A stretch of DNA of 64,000 nt from Dechloromonas sp. Dech2017 (GCA_009469585.1 SSXW01000011.1:1-64000), one strand, 5' to 3'. Positions 9,332 to 18,163 are shown, counted from the stretch's first letter. Translations and numbers: made by a program. Notes: generated by a model from the sequence alone, not told the origin.

Positions 9332-9370
9332 GGTATTTCATTTTTGGCCGATTTTCCCGGTTGACCGCAG
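9332..9370 (-). repeat. Dispersed CTGCGGTC element, copy 2
   Basis: Minus-strand sequence starts CTGCGGTCAACCGGGAAAAT and continues CGGCCAAAAATGAAATACC (39 bp). It is nearly identical in plan to copy 1 and lies 44 bp upstream of the L,D-transpeptidase-like start. The rest of 9289-9467 shows no gene or clear signal. Confidence 0.6.
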
Positions 9371-9467
9371 GAGTACGGAAAAAACCCTTGCTTGAGCTTT
9401 CTGGCCGACCGGCGCCCGACCAAAGGGTAAAGGCGCGAAGGATCAAGAGGAAAATCCCTTCACGTTG

Positions 9468-10904
9468 TTACTGGAGCGTCCTGGCCAGACGGAAGCCAAG
9501 GAAATCATTGCGTACGTCTTGGGTGTCCCAGCTACGACTGGCAGACCGGGCAGTTGCCTCCTTAAACAGCCAGGCACCGCCGCGCGTCACATAATTTGGC
9601 GCCCCCTTCGGGCACTGTTGTTCGCCTCCCTGATATTCCCTGTCGTTGCCGGAGCAGGTCCACTCCAGGACATTTCCGCTCATATCGTGCAGACCGAAGC
9701 CATTGGCCTTCTTCTGCCCCACCGGATGCGTCATTCCCTCGCTGTTTTCATAAGTCCAAGCCAATGCGCTCAGTTGATCGCCACCGCAATAGCGTTCCCC
9801 CGAGCGGCCTCCGCGGCAGGCATATTCCCATTCAGCCTCGGTCGGCAAGCGGTAGCGCTGGCCGCTGCTGGCGTTGAGCTTTGCGACAAAAGCCATGACA
9901 TCTTCCCAAGACACCCACTCAACCGGGCAGTTGGGGCACTTGAATCCCGATGGATTGTTGCCCATGACCAACTGCCACTGCGCTTGCGTCACCTCAGTCT
10001 TGCCGATGGCGAAGGCTTCGACGCAGACCCGATGCTGGCGTTCCGATTCCTCTCGGCCAATATCGCTAGGCGGACTGCCCATCTCGAAACATCCGGCGGG
10101 AACCGACACCATCTCGCCAGTGAAAGATGCTGGTGCAGCTTTCGCCGATGCAGCTTGTTGCTTGGTCACAGCCAAAGCCTGGTCGGGAACCGGGGATTGC
10201 GGCAGGACGTGAACCGCTGGCGCCTCGGCCACCTTGGCAGGATCAGGAACCGCCGCAAGCCAGACGCCTAAGCCAACGACCAGCGCGAAAGCCATCGCGG
10301 CAAGCCCCTTCCGGCCCGATGCGCTTGCGCCATGGACATCACCGGATTTCGGCTCTGGCGCAGGCGCTTCGGGCACCGGGCCGGCATCTGCTCGCTCAAG
10401 CGGCCGGCCGCCCCCCTCCCCTGGCCGCCCCTCGGCCATCAGCATGGGGAGTCGCTGAAGGGTTTCCACCAGAACCGCAATATCCTTGGCCCAGTGCCGC
10501 AGCGTCAATTCATGAGCCTGCCGCCGCGCCAGGGGCCTGATTGCCTCGGGCAACTCGGCGGCGGGCGGCATCTCGGCGCCGTCGACGAGCAGAGGAAAAA
10601 CCCGCAAGTCCGGCCGACCGAGCGCTTCGACAATTTCCTGGCGAACCCAGTCCTCGGGGTCGTCGAGGCGTCGCCGCCCCTGGCGGTCGGTCGCCGCCAG
10701 CCATTTCGGTCCGATGACCACCAGCACCACGGCGCAGTCGGCAAGCGCCTGGTGCAACGCCTCGATAAAGTCGGCACCCGGCGCGATGCTCGAAATATCC
10801 TGGAATATCCGGTCGGCAGCGAAATGTTCGCGCAGGCTGTCAGTCAACCGACCGACGCCCATGCCGGTATCTTCACGACGGTAGTTGATGAAAATTCGCG
10901 ACAT
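9468..10904 (-). CDS. TIR domain - transmembrane - FGE-sulfatase domain protein
   Basis: A 478-residue protein of three parts. Residues 1-150 form a TIR domain: MSRIFINYRRED, IFQDISSIAPGADF, VVLVVIGPKWL, and DPEDWVRQE, in which W86 and E90 match the WxxxE catalytic-Glu motif of NAD-cleaving TIRs. One membrane helix lies near 200-219 after a Pro/Gly-rich linker. Residues ~262-478 form a formylglycine-generating-enzyme/sulfatase-modifying domain (VPAGCFEMGS, YRLPTEAEWEYACRGG, GNVLEWT, VTRGGAW, GFRLAR). The ATG at 10904 has AGGA upstream. Topology predicts a cytoplasmic TIR and periplasmic FGE domain. It stands alone between unrelated genes. A signalling or defence role is inference. Confidence 0.8.
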   Translation of the reverse strand: MSRIFINYRREDTGMGVGRLTDSLREHFAADRIFQDISSIAPGADFIEALHQALADCAVVLVVIGPKWLAATDRQGRRRLDDPEDWVRQEIVEALGRPDLRVFPLLVDGAEMPPAAELPEAIRPLARRQAHELTLRHWAKDIAVLVETLQRLPMLMAEGRPGEGGGRPLERADAGPVPEAPAPEPKSGDVHGASASGRKGLAAMAFALVVGLGVWLAAVPDPAKVAEAPAVHVLPQSPVPDQALAVTKQQAASAKAAPASFTGEMVSVPAGCFEMGSPPSDIGREESERQHRVCVEAFAIGKTEVTQAQWQLVMGNNPSGFKCPNCPVEWVSWEDVMAFVAKLNASSGQRYRLPTEAEWEYACRGGRSGERYCGGDQLSALAWTYENSEGMTHPVGQKKANGFGLHDMSGNVLEWTCSGNDREYQGGEQQCPKGAPNYVTRGGAWLFKEATARSASRSWDTQDVRNDFLGFRLARTLQ

Positions 10905-11234
10905 GTCCTGGAAACCCTCGCTCCTTGGCGACGTTGGCCAAACTATGCCATGGCGTTGTCCTGAATGCAGCTTGCTCGCTTCGACCGGTGTTACCGGCCG
11001 GGGTTCATGCAATCCGGACGCAACCGTCATAACTGGCGGTTGTAGATGATAGTGAGGCGGCCAGCCGCCATTTGATTTTCGTAGCCCGGCCGATACACTG
11101 AAACTGCAGTTCGCCCACCCATCCGGAGAACGCCACATGCCAGCAAGGTTTCGCCGTGCCGGCGGCTCGCCTGGCCGCCAGCCCGGGCCGGCCCGCCGAC
11201 CGGGTCGCCCGCCTCCCGCATCCGGGGAAAGCTC
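10905..11234. other. Divergent intergenic region between TIR-FGE gene and comB
   Basis: This 330-bp stretch separates two divergent genes and must hold both promoters. I see short GC-rich inverted segments (for example ACCGGTGTTACCGGCCGG near 10983) but no recognisable operator, RNA gene or convincing reading frame. The part near comB is very G+C-rich and could encode a longer N-terminus, but no family match supports that. Confidence 0.3.
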
Positions 11235-11921
11235 ATGCAATTTTCGCGCATCTTCCTGAATCGCCTGCAGAACCTGCCGACGGCCACCGACACGGTGGTC
11301 GTCATCGACGTGCTGCGCTCCTTCACCACGGCGGCCATCGCCCTCGACCGGGGGGCGACGGCAATCTACCCGGTGGACGGGCTGGCCGCGGCGCGCCGGC
11401 TGGTCGACCGTCTCCCCGAGGCGGTTTCGGTGGGCGCCGTGGTCGGCGGCGATCCGGCGCCCGGCTTCGATTTCGGCAACTCGCCGTCGCAGCTGGTCGA
11501 CGCCGACCTTGCCGGCAAGCCGGTGGTGCTCAGCACGGCGGCCGGGGTGCGCGGCCTGCAGCGCTTCCGCCAGGCGCGCCGGCTGTTCGCCGCCGGCCTG
11601 GTTGGCGCCCGGGCGACGGCGGCGGCGATCACCGCCACCGGGGCGCGCGAGGTCTGCTTCGTGGTCACCGGCGAATGGCTGGACCGCGACGGCGACGAGG
11701 ACATCGCCTGCGCCGACTACATCGAAGCCCTGCTGCGCGGCGGGCAGCCGGACCCTGAATGGTTTGCCGTGCGCGTGCGGCAGTCCGATTTCGGGCGGCG
11801 CTTCGCGGCCGGCACCTGGCCCAACCTGCCGCCGGCCGACCTCGACCTGTGCGCTCAACCCGACCGTTTCGACTTCGCCCTGACGGTCCGGCGGGAAGGC
11901 GATCAGTTGGTCATTCGCTGA
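11235..11921 (+). CDS. comB: ComB-family 2-phosphosulfolactate phosphatase
   Basis: A 228-residue protein with the ComB core: VVVIDVLRSFTTAAIALDRGA at the start, then FGNSPSQL, VVLSTAAGVRGLQ and CADYIEALL. In methanogens ComB dephosphorylates 2-phosphosulfolactate in coenzyme M synthesis. Bacteria have close homologues whose role is mostly unproven, possibly sulfolactate formation. No other coenzyme M or sulfolactate gene is next to it here, so the substrate is uncertain. GGGGAAAG precedes the ATG. Confidence 0.8.
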   Translation: MQFSRIFLNRLQNLPTATDTVVVIDVLRSFTTAAIALDRGATAIYPVDGLAAARRLVDRLPEAVSVGAVVGGDPAPGFDFGNSPSQLVDADLAGKPVVLSTAAGVRGLQRFRQARRLFAAGLVGARATAAAITATGAREVCFVVTGEWLDRDGDEDIACADYIEALLRGGQPDPEWFAVRVRQSDFGRRFAAGTWPNLPPADLDLCAQPDRFDFALTVRREGDQLVIR

Positions 11922-11935
11922 AACCCGGCTGTCGA

Positions 11936-11978
11936 CTGCCGCGGTCGACGGGAATTTTTGGGGAAAATCGAAATTTCC
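11936..11978 (+). repeat. Dispersed CTGCGGTC element, copy 3
   Basis: Plus strand, starting CTGCCGCGGTCGACGGGAAT, then TTTTGGGGAAAATCGAAATTTCC. It lies 14 bp after the comB stop. A second GTCGAC (11931-11936) just before it gives a GTCGAC...GTCGAC inverted pair at its head. The remaining ~150 bp up to the kinase gene hold A/T-rich sequence (GCATATATTTACAG at 12018) that may be its promoter. Confidence 0.6.
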
Positions 11979-12129
11979 TGACGGAGAGGGCGATTCCGGC
12001 CTACCACCGGCTCGCAGATAGCATATATTTACAGTGTGTCGCAAGTTATCGTCGATTGCGCAACCCTTTCATCCGTCCCGATACGACTGACATCACGACC
12101 GCCGCCCCGACAGGAAGAGTAAGTAAGCC

Positions 12130-13530
12130 ATGACCGATTCGCAAAAACCGAAGCGACGGGTCCGCAGAGCCGTGGTCTTCCTTTACTCGGCCATCGCCAT
12201 CATCCTGGTCGCCACCGCCTATGAGCAATACACGCTGACAGCCTTTCACGCCACCGCCAACGCCCGGAAGGAAGCAATCATCGGCCTGTTGCGCATCGAA
12301 AAGACGCTCTCTCTGTTCAAGGATTTGGAAACGGGGCCGCGCGGGTTCGCACTGACCGGCGACGAGAGCTATCTGGCCCCCTACCATGCCGCCCTGAAAT
12401 CCTTACCAGGCGAAATCACCCGGATTGAGGCAGGATTTTCCGGACTTGATACTGCCGATTTTTCCTGGGCCGACTTCCACAGGCTAATCGCCCAGCGTCT
12501 GGCAATCGCCGCCCAAGTCATCAAGGAGCGACGAGAGGGGCGAAACATCGTGTTCGACGAGAAACCCCTGCTCTACTCGGGCAAGCAGACCATGGACGCC
12601 ATTCGCCAAAACTTCGCCATCCTCGCCGACCACCAGAGGGCTTTCATCGAAGCGAAGAATGCCGAGTTAAGCCGCGCCAACCAGATGTCGCTGATCGTCA
12701 GTTGGCTGGCTTCCGGACTGACCATCCTGCTGATGGGGCTTTCCATCCATCTTTTCCTCAGCGAGCGACGCATCCGCCGGCAACTCGCCGCCGACCTCCG
12801 CCTCGCCCACGACACACTGGAAGAGCGCGTCGCCACCCGCACCCGCGAACTGGCCGCTGCCCGCAACCGTATCGCCGGTTTCGCCGACGAACTCGATCAC
12901 CAGGTCGAAGCCGAAAGACTCAGCCTGTCGCGCGAGGTGCACGACCAGCTCGGCCCCATCTTCACGGCCATCCGCATGGCGCTGATGGGCCTGCCGCCGG
13001 GCGCCCTGCCCCGCGAGCAGGCGGCCATGCTCGACCAGTCGCTGGATACCGGCGTCACCACCACCCGCCGCATCGCCGCCGAACTGCGCCCGCCGCTGCT
13101 CGACGACCTCGGCCTCGAAGCCGCCGTGCAACACTTCGTGGCCGGCCTGTTCCAGAACAGCGGGGTGCACACCACGGTCGTCCTGGCCGATCACAAGCAC
13201 CTTGGCGAAAGGCAGGCCCTGAGCGTCTTCCGGCTGATCCAGGAAGCCGCCACCAATGTCGTCCGCCACGCCGGCGCCGCCAATTTCGCTATCCAGGGAG
13301 CATATACCGGCAGCAGCTACGAAATTACAATGGCCGACGATGGCAAAGGCATGGATGTCGACAAGATCCGTCCCGGGGCGCTCGGCCTGAACAACATGCG
13401 CGAGCGCGCCGAACTGCTCGGCGCGGCGTGGGCGATCGACAGCCAGCCGGGCACCGGCACCCGCCTGCGTCTGCTGGTGCCGCTGGCCGACCAGACGGAA
13501 AGGGAGATCCGTGAAGATACTGCTGCTTGA
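12130..13530 (+). CDS. CHASE3-domain sensor histidine kinase (NarX/DegS type)
   Basis: A 466-residue membrane sensor. TM1 (about 14-31) is followed by a periplasmic CHASE3 domain (about 35-180, with FKDLETGPRGFALTGDESYL), TM2 (about 187-209), a coiled-coil, then a HisKA_3 dimerisation region with phospho-accepting H271 in LSREVHDQLGPIFTAIRMAL. An HATPase_c domain follows (EAATNVVRHAGA; DDGKGMD; LGLNNMRERAELLG). It should phosphorylate the LuxR-type regulator encoded directly downstream, whose GTG start lies 20 bases inside this gene. CHASE3 gives no ligand clue. Confidence 0.9.
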   Translation: MTDSQKPKRRVRRAVVFLYSAIAIILVATAYEQYTLTAFHATANARKEAIIGLLRIEKTLSLFKDLETGPRGFALTGDESYLAPYHAALKSLPGEITRIEAGFSGLDTADFSWADFHRLIAQRLAIAAQVIKERREGRNIVFDEKPLLYSGKQTMDAIRQNFAILADHQRAFIEAKNAELSRANQMSLIVSWLASGLTILLMGLSIHLFLSERRIRRQLAADLRLAHDTLEERVATRTRELAAARNRIAGFADELDHQVEAERLSLSREVHDQLGPIFTAIRMALMGLPPGALPREQAAMLDQSLDTGVTTTRRIAAELRPPLLDDLGLEAAVQHFVAGLFQNSGVHTTVVLADHKHLGERQALSVFRLIQEAATNVVRHAGAANFAIQGAYTGSSYEITMADDGKGMDVDKIRPGALGLNNMRERAELLGAAWAIDSQPGTGTRLRLLVPLADQTEREIREDTAA

Positions 13531-14149
13531 AGACCACCCGATATTCCGCTTCGGCGTGCGCCAGTTGATCGCCCAGCGCTGGCCGGAGGCCGACATCGTC
13601 GAAAGCGAGAGCCTGGCCGATGCCCTGCAGCGGGTGCGCGGCGACGGCCCGCAGCTGGCCCTGGTCGACCTCAACCTGCCCGATGCCGACGGCCTGGAAA
13701 GCGTCTCACAATTGCGCCGGGCGGCGCCCTACCTGCGCCTGCTCGTGCTCAGTCAGAATACCGAGACGGCCTACGCCACGCGCGTCCTGCAACTCGGCGC
13801 GGCCGGCTACCTGGCCAAGGACCAGGCGCCCACCGAACTGATCGCTGCCATCGAGCGGATCATGGCTGGCGGACGCTACATTTCCCCGGCCCTGGCCGAG
13901 CAGCTGGCCAACCTGATGACCGGCGGCGCCCCCGGCGCCCCGCACGACGGCCTGTCGGCCCAGGAATACCGGGTCATGCTGCTTCTCGCCGCCGGCCGGC
14001 GGGTCGGCGAAATCGGCGAAACCATGCACCTGTCGCCGAAGACGGTGAGCACCTACCGGGCGCGCATCCTGGAAAAGCTGGGCGTCGACAGCAACGTCGA
14101 GATCGCCCGCTACTGCATGAGCCACGGCCTGCGCGACGACAGCCTGTAG
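13511..14149 (+). CDS. NarL/FixJ-family response regulator
   Basis: A 212-residue two-domain regulator. The receiver domain starts MKILLLEDHPIFRFGVRQLI, with acceptor D53 in LALVDLNLPDADG and K104 in YLAKDQAP. The C-terminal LuxR-type helix-turn-helix (about 145-205) contains LSAQEYRVMLLLAAGRRVGEIGETMHLSPKTVSTYRARILEKLGV. It starts with GTG inside the kinase gene and is the obvious partner of that kinase. Targets are unknown; the next gene encodes a c-di-GMP enzyme and may be one. Confidence 0.9.
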   Translation: MKILLLEDHPIFRFGVRQLIAQRWPEADIVESESLADALQRVRGDGPQLALVDLNLPDADGLESVSQLRRAAPYLRLLVLSQNTETAYATRVLQLGAAGYLAKDQAPTELIAAIERIMAGGRYISPALAEQLANLMTGGAPGAPHDGLSAQEYRVMLLLAAGRRVGEIGETMHLSPKTVSTYRARILEKLGVDSNVEIARYCMSHGLRDDSL

Positions 14150-14268
14150 GACGAACCCTACAATGCAATCCGCCATATCCGGCGATCATATCGGCCGGCC
14201 GCCGCTACCGCCGGGACGTCGGCGCGGCCAAACTGCAGACTCCATCAAAGGCATTGCCGGAGGCTGCC

Positions 14269-16479
14269 ATGAACCTCGTCATCGTTGAAGATTCCGAACT
14301 GATCCGCACCCAGTTGATCCGCCTGCTGGCCCGCCAGCCGCGCGTCAATGTGGTCGGCGTCGCCACCGAGGAAGAGGAAGCGGTCAACCTGATCCTGTCC
14401 ACGCAGCCCGATACCGTCCTGCTCGACCTGGCGCTGTCGCCGGGCAGTGGCGTGCGCGTCCTAGAGCGCATCCGCCAGGCCGGCTGCGGGGCCCGCATCA
14501 TCGTCCTCACCAACAACATCGGCAGCGCGCTTCGCCAGGCCTGCCAGGCCCTGGGCGCGACCGCCTTCTTCGACAAGACGACCGAGGCCGACAAGTGCTT
14601 CGAGCTGCTCTACAGCTGGCTGCCGCCCCTGCCCGACAACGAGCAGCAGCGCCTGGCGGCGCTGCTCGACACCCGCCTGCTCGACACCCCGGAACAGGAG
14701 GTCTTCGACGACCTGACCCGGCTGGCCGCGGCCATCGCCGAGGTGCCGATCGCCGTGGTCAGCCTGATCGACCAGGACCGCCAGTGGTTCCTGTCGCATT
14801 TCGGCCTGGAGGCTCGCGAAACCTCGCGCTCGATCGCCTTCTGCGCTCACGCCATCCTTCACAACGAGATGCTCGAGGTGCCCGATGCCCTGGAAGACAG
14901 CCGCTTTTGCGACAACCCGCTGGTCGTCGGGGCGCCCAACATCCGCTTCTACGCCGGCGTGCCGCTGACCCTGGTTTCCGGCGAGACGCTGGGCACGCTG
15001 TGCGTCATCGACAACAAGCCGCGCCACCTCACGCCGGCCCAGCGCCAGGCGCTGAAGACGCTGGCCAGCAGCGTGCTCAGCGAAATCGAGCTGCGCCGCC
15101 GGGTGATCTTCCTCGAACAGGAGGTCGAGCGCCGCCGGCTGGCCGAGGCCCACATCCTGCACCTGGCGACGCGCGATCCGCTGACCGCCCTGCCCAACCG
15201 CGCCACCTTCCGCGACCGGCTCGACCAACACCTGCGCCTGGCCACCCGCAGCAAGCAGGGGCTGGCCGTGCTGTTCATCGACCTTGACCGTTTCAAGCCG
15301 ATCAACGATACCCTCGGCCACGACGTCGGCGACGACACGCTGGTCTTCATGGCCGAGCGCCTGAGCGCCTGCCTGCGCTCGTCGGACACGGTGGCCCGCC
15401 TGGGCGGCGACGAGTTCGCCGTGGTGCTACCGGAAGTGGCGGACAGCGTGGATGCGCTGCAGGTCGCCGACAAAATCGTCGTCGCACTCAGCGAGCCGGT
15501 CACCGTCCGCGGCCATGCCCTGCACCTCGGGGCGAGCATCGGCGCGGCGATCTATCCCGCGCATGGCGAAAGCGGTGCGGAGTTGCTGCGCCATGCCGAC
15601 CTCGCCATGTACCAGGCCAAGAAGAGTGGCGGTGGCCGGACCTGCCTGTTCGCCCAGCACCTGAGCGATCGCGCCGAGGAAACCCAGACCCTCGACCACG
15701 ACCTGCGCAACGCCCTGGCCAATCGCCAGCTGTTGCTCCATTTCCAGCCCCAGGCCATTCTCGGCGAAGGCCGACTGTGCGGCGTCGAGGCCCTGGTCCG
15801 CTGGCAGCACCCGCATTTCGGCCTGCTCTCGCCTGACCATTTTATCCCGCTTGCCGAAGAGCGCGGCCTGATCCACGAACTCGGCCGCCAGGTGCTGGAC
15901 ATGGCACTCGCCCAGCTCAAACTCTGGGACGAAGCCGGGCTGCACATCCCGCGCATCGCCATTAATGTGTCGCCCTCGGAAATCCGCCCGGATTTCGCCG
16001 AAACCGTCGAAGCCGCGCTCTTCCGCCACGGCGTATCGCCGCGCCGGCTGGAGCTGGAAATCACCGAGTCGATGCTGACCGCCGATGGCATCTCGTCCAT
16101 CGCCCTGCTCAATCGCCTGCGCAGCAAGGGCGTCACCATCGCCGTCGACGATTTCGGGGTCGGCTACTCGTCGCTCGGCCAGTTGCGCCGGCTACCCATC
16201 GACAGCCTCAAGGTGGACCGCAGTTTCGTGCGCGAGATCGAGCATTCGCCGCACGATATCGCCATCGTCCGGGCCATCGTGACCATGGCCGAAGCGCTCG
16301 GCCTGCGCACGACGGCCGAAGGCGCCGAGGAGGAAGGCCAGATGACCGTGCTCGAAGGCCTGGGTTGCGACTGCGTGCAGGGCTATTTCGTCAGCCACCC
16401 GCTAGCGGCCGAGGCATTGGCCGACTGGCTGCAACTGTTCGAGGCGGCAGCGGCCGATCCGGAGCAAGCCGCGGCCTGA
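14269..16479 (+). CDS. REC-GAF-GGDEF-EAL c-di-GMP signalling protein
   Basis: A 736-residue protein. It has an N-terminal receiver (D53 in VLLDLALSPGSG), a GAF domain (about 140-285, with SIAFCAHAILHNEMLEVPDA), a short coiled coil, a GGDEF domain with intact GGDEF (379-383) and an RSSD inhibitory site five residues before it (370-373). The C-terminal EAL domain has intact EAL (507-509), DDFGVGYSSL and KVDRSFV. Both synthase and phosphodiesterase motifs look active, so the net effect depends on input. The ATG at 14269 is chosen because GGAGG precedes it; 14254 is an in-frame alternative. It may be fed by the adjacent CHASE3 kinase. Confidence 0.93.
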   Translation: MNLVIVEDSELIRTQLIRLLARQPRVNVVGVATEEEEAVNLILSTQPDTVLLDLALSPGSGVRVLERIRQAGCGARIIVLTNNIGSALRQACQALGATAFFDKTTEADKCFELLYSWLPPLPDNEQQRLAALLDTRLLDTPEQEVFDDLTRLAAAIAEVPIAVVSLIDQDRQWFLSHFGLEARETSRSIAFCAHAILHNEMLEVPDALEDSRFCDNPLVVGAPNIRFYAGVPLTLVSGETLGTLCVIDNKPRHLTPAQRQALKTLASSVLSEIELRRRVIFLEQEVERRRLAEAHILHLATRDPLTALPNRATFRDRLDQHLRLATRSKQGLAVLFIDLDRFKPINDTLGHDVGDDTLVFMAERLSACLRSSDTVARLGGDEFAVVLPEVADSVDALQVADKIVVALSEPVTVRGHALHLGASIGAAIYPAHGESGAELLRHADLAMYQAKKSGGGRTCLFAQHLSDRAEETQTLDHDLRNALANRQLLLHFQPQAILGEGRLCGVEALVRWQHPHFGLLSPDHFIPLAEERGLIHELGRQVLDMALAQLKLWDEAGLHIPRIAINVSPSEIRPDFAETVEAALFRHGVSPRRLELEITESMLTADGISSIALLNRLRSKGVTIAVDDFGVGYSSLGQLRRLPIDSLKVDRSFVREIEHSPHDIAIVRAIVTMAEALGLRTTAEGAEEEGQMTVLEGLGCDCVQGYFVSHPLAAEALADWLQLFEAAAADPEQAAA

Positions 16480-16509
16480 GCCGGCCCGGCCTGACCGGGG
16501 AATCGACTG

Positions 16510-16549
16510 CTGCGGTGAACCGGAAATTTCGCCCAAAATCGAAATTTCC
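16510..16549 (+). repeat. Dispersed CTGCGGTC element, copy 4, with perfect inverted arms
   Basis: Plus strand, starting CTGCGGTGAACCGGAAATTT, then CGCCCAAAATCGAAATTTCC. Here the arm is a perfect inverted repeat: CCGGAAATTTCG (16519-16530) and CGAAATTTCCGG (16539-16550... extending one or two bases past the listed end) around an 8-base loop. It lies in the 79-bp gap between the convergent REC-GGDEF-EAL gene and nirN, where a two-way terminator could be expected, but the stem is A/T-centred and no T-run follows. Confidence 0.6.
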
Positions 16550-16558
16550 GGCCGGCGC

Positions 16559-18163
16559 TCAGTGGCTGGTGCCTTCCGACTTGGTGATCTTGTTCCAGAC
16601 GTTGTACTTGCCGACCGGCTTCTTCATCGGCAGGCGCTTCACTTCCTTGAGCGTCGCCGCGTCGTAGATGATCAGCGCGCCGTCCATCTCCCACAGGCTG
16701 GCCAGCACGTACTTGCCGTCGCGGGTAAACTCGACGTGGGCGAAGGTCTTGCCCGGCTCGGGCTTGAGTTCGGCGACGACCTCGAGCTTTTCCTTGTCGA
16801 TGACCTGCATGGTGTCCTTGTAGGTCTTGCTCATCATCGAGTCGGTCCACGCGTAGCGGCTGTTCTCGTGGCTGCGCATGAAGAAGCCGGGGCCGCGCGT
16901 CTTGATTTGCTTGATGGTCTGCCAGGATTTCATGTCGATGATGCTGATCAGGCCCTCGTTGAGGTTGGGCGTCGCCATCACCGTCCGGCCTTGGCCGCTT
17001 TCATCCCGCCAGGTCCAGCTGATGCCCGAGCCGAGGTGGGGCATGCCGGGCAGTTCGAGGTCGGCGATCTTCTTGCGGGCGTCGAGATTGACCACCTGGC
17101 CGGTCACCGCCGCCTTGGCATCGTTGCGCGAGGCGCCCATCACCTCGTCGTAGCCCTGGGTGAAATAAAAGTCGTCGAGGTAGTCGTCGAGCTGGCTGCG
17201 CTGCGGGTTGAGGAAGCCGCGGATGAAGGCGCCTTCCTGGTATTTGTAGTCGTGGATCATGCCGGCCGGGATGGCGTCGGCTTTCGGGTTGTAGGAGACC
17301 TCCCAGACTTCCTTGACGTCCTTCAGCGCAGCGACGAAGCTCTGCCGCGGCGAAGCGTCGTAGACGGCCGAGACGCGCGAACTGGTCGTGCCGTCCTTGT
17401 CGGTCACCGGCAGGATGCGGGCGACATTGAGCTCGGCATCGAGGATGACCAGCGTGTGCGGGAGGTAGTTGGCCACCGCCACCCACTTGCCGTCGCCCGA
17501 CACCGCGGCGTTGCGGGTGTTGATGCCGGCCCGAACCTCGGCCACCACCTTGAGGTTCCACAGGTCGTACTTGGTGATCCAGCCGTCGCGCGAGGCGAAG
17601 AAGACGTAGCGGCCGTCCGGCGTGAATTTCGGCCCGCCGTGCAGGGCGAAGCGGGACTGGAAGCGGTGGATCGGTTCGAGCCTGTCGCCGTCGAGGATGG
17701 AAACGTGGTGATCGCCGCTTTCGACGACGACGAACAGGTTGAGCGGGTCGGCCTTGAACACGGGCTTATCGGGCAGGCTGCCCGGCGCGAAATTGACGAG
17801 GCGCGAGGCAGCGATTTCCTTCTCGCCCCAGGCCGGCATCGGCTTGATCGGCGTGTAGGCGTAGTCGACCAGGGCCTTGATCTCGGCCGCCGACAGCTTG
17901 TCGGCGAAGCCCAGCATCTGGGTCGCCACGCGGCCTTCGCCGATGACCTTCTCGGCCTCGGCCTTGCGCAAGCGGGCCAGGTTTTCCGGGATCAGCGCCG
18001 GGCCGAGTCCGCCCAGGCGGTCGGCGCCGTGGCAGGCGGCGCAATGTTCCTTGAAATTGGCGGCGGCAGTATTGGCAACCCCGTCGGCCGCCTCGGCCAT
18101 CTGCGCCATGCCGAACAGGAAGTAGGCGGCAAAGCCGGCCGGGATCAGGACGCGCCAGTTCAT
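16559..18163 (-). CDS. nirN: NirN, periplasmic c/d1-type cytochrome for heme d1 maturation
   Basis: A 534-residue paralogue of NirS. It has a signal peptide (MNWRVLIPAGFAAYFLFG...), a cytochrome c domain with CAACH (C41, C44, H45), then an eight-bladed d1-type propeller ending in GKYNVWNKITKS. NirN converts dihydro-heme d1 to heme d1 and helps load NirS. The ATG at 18163 overlaps the nirJ stop by four bases (ATGA), so nirJ-nirN is one operon, separate from nirS by about 21 kb. Distinguished from NirS by sequence and by its place after nirJ. Confidence 0.9.
   Translation of the reverse strand: MNWRVLIPAGFAAYFLFGMAQMAEAADGVANTAAANFKEHCAACHGADRLGGLGPALIPENLARLRKAEAEKVIGEGRVATQMLGFADKLSAAEIKALVDYAYTPIKPMPAWGEKEIAASRLVNFAPGSLPDKPVFKADPLNLFVVVESGDHHVSILDGDRLEPIHRFQSRFALHGGPKFTPDGRYVFFASRDGWITKYDLWNLKVVAEVRAGINTRNAAVSGDGKWVAVANYLPHTLVILDAELNVARILPVTDKDGTTSSRVSAVYDASPRQSFVAALKDVKEVWEVSYNPKADAIPAGMIHDYKYQEGAFIRGFLNPQRSQLDDYLDDFYFTQGYDEVMGASRNDAKAAVTGQVVNLDARKKIADLELPGMPHLGSGISWTWRDESGQGRTVMATPNLNEGLISIIDMKSWQTIKQIKTRGPGFFMRSHENSRYAWTDSMMSKTYKDTMQVIDKEKLEVVAELKPEPGKTFAHVEFTRDGKYVLASLWEMDGALIIYDAATLKEVKRLPMKKPVGKYNVWNKITKSEGTSH

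Noticed and set aside
9468-9700. FGE-sulfatase C-terminus as a target of a diversity-generating retroelement
   Set aside because: FGE/C-type-lectin domains are common variable proteins, but no reverse transcriptase, template repeat or accessory gene is present in the window.
10905-12044. Extension of the TIR-FGE protein by ~380 residues upstream
   Set aside because: The extra part is antisense to comB and low in complexity. The TIR domain begins naturally at the ATG at 10904 with an AGGA Shine-Dalgarno.
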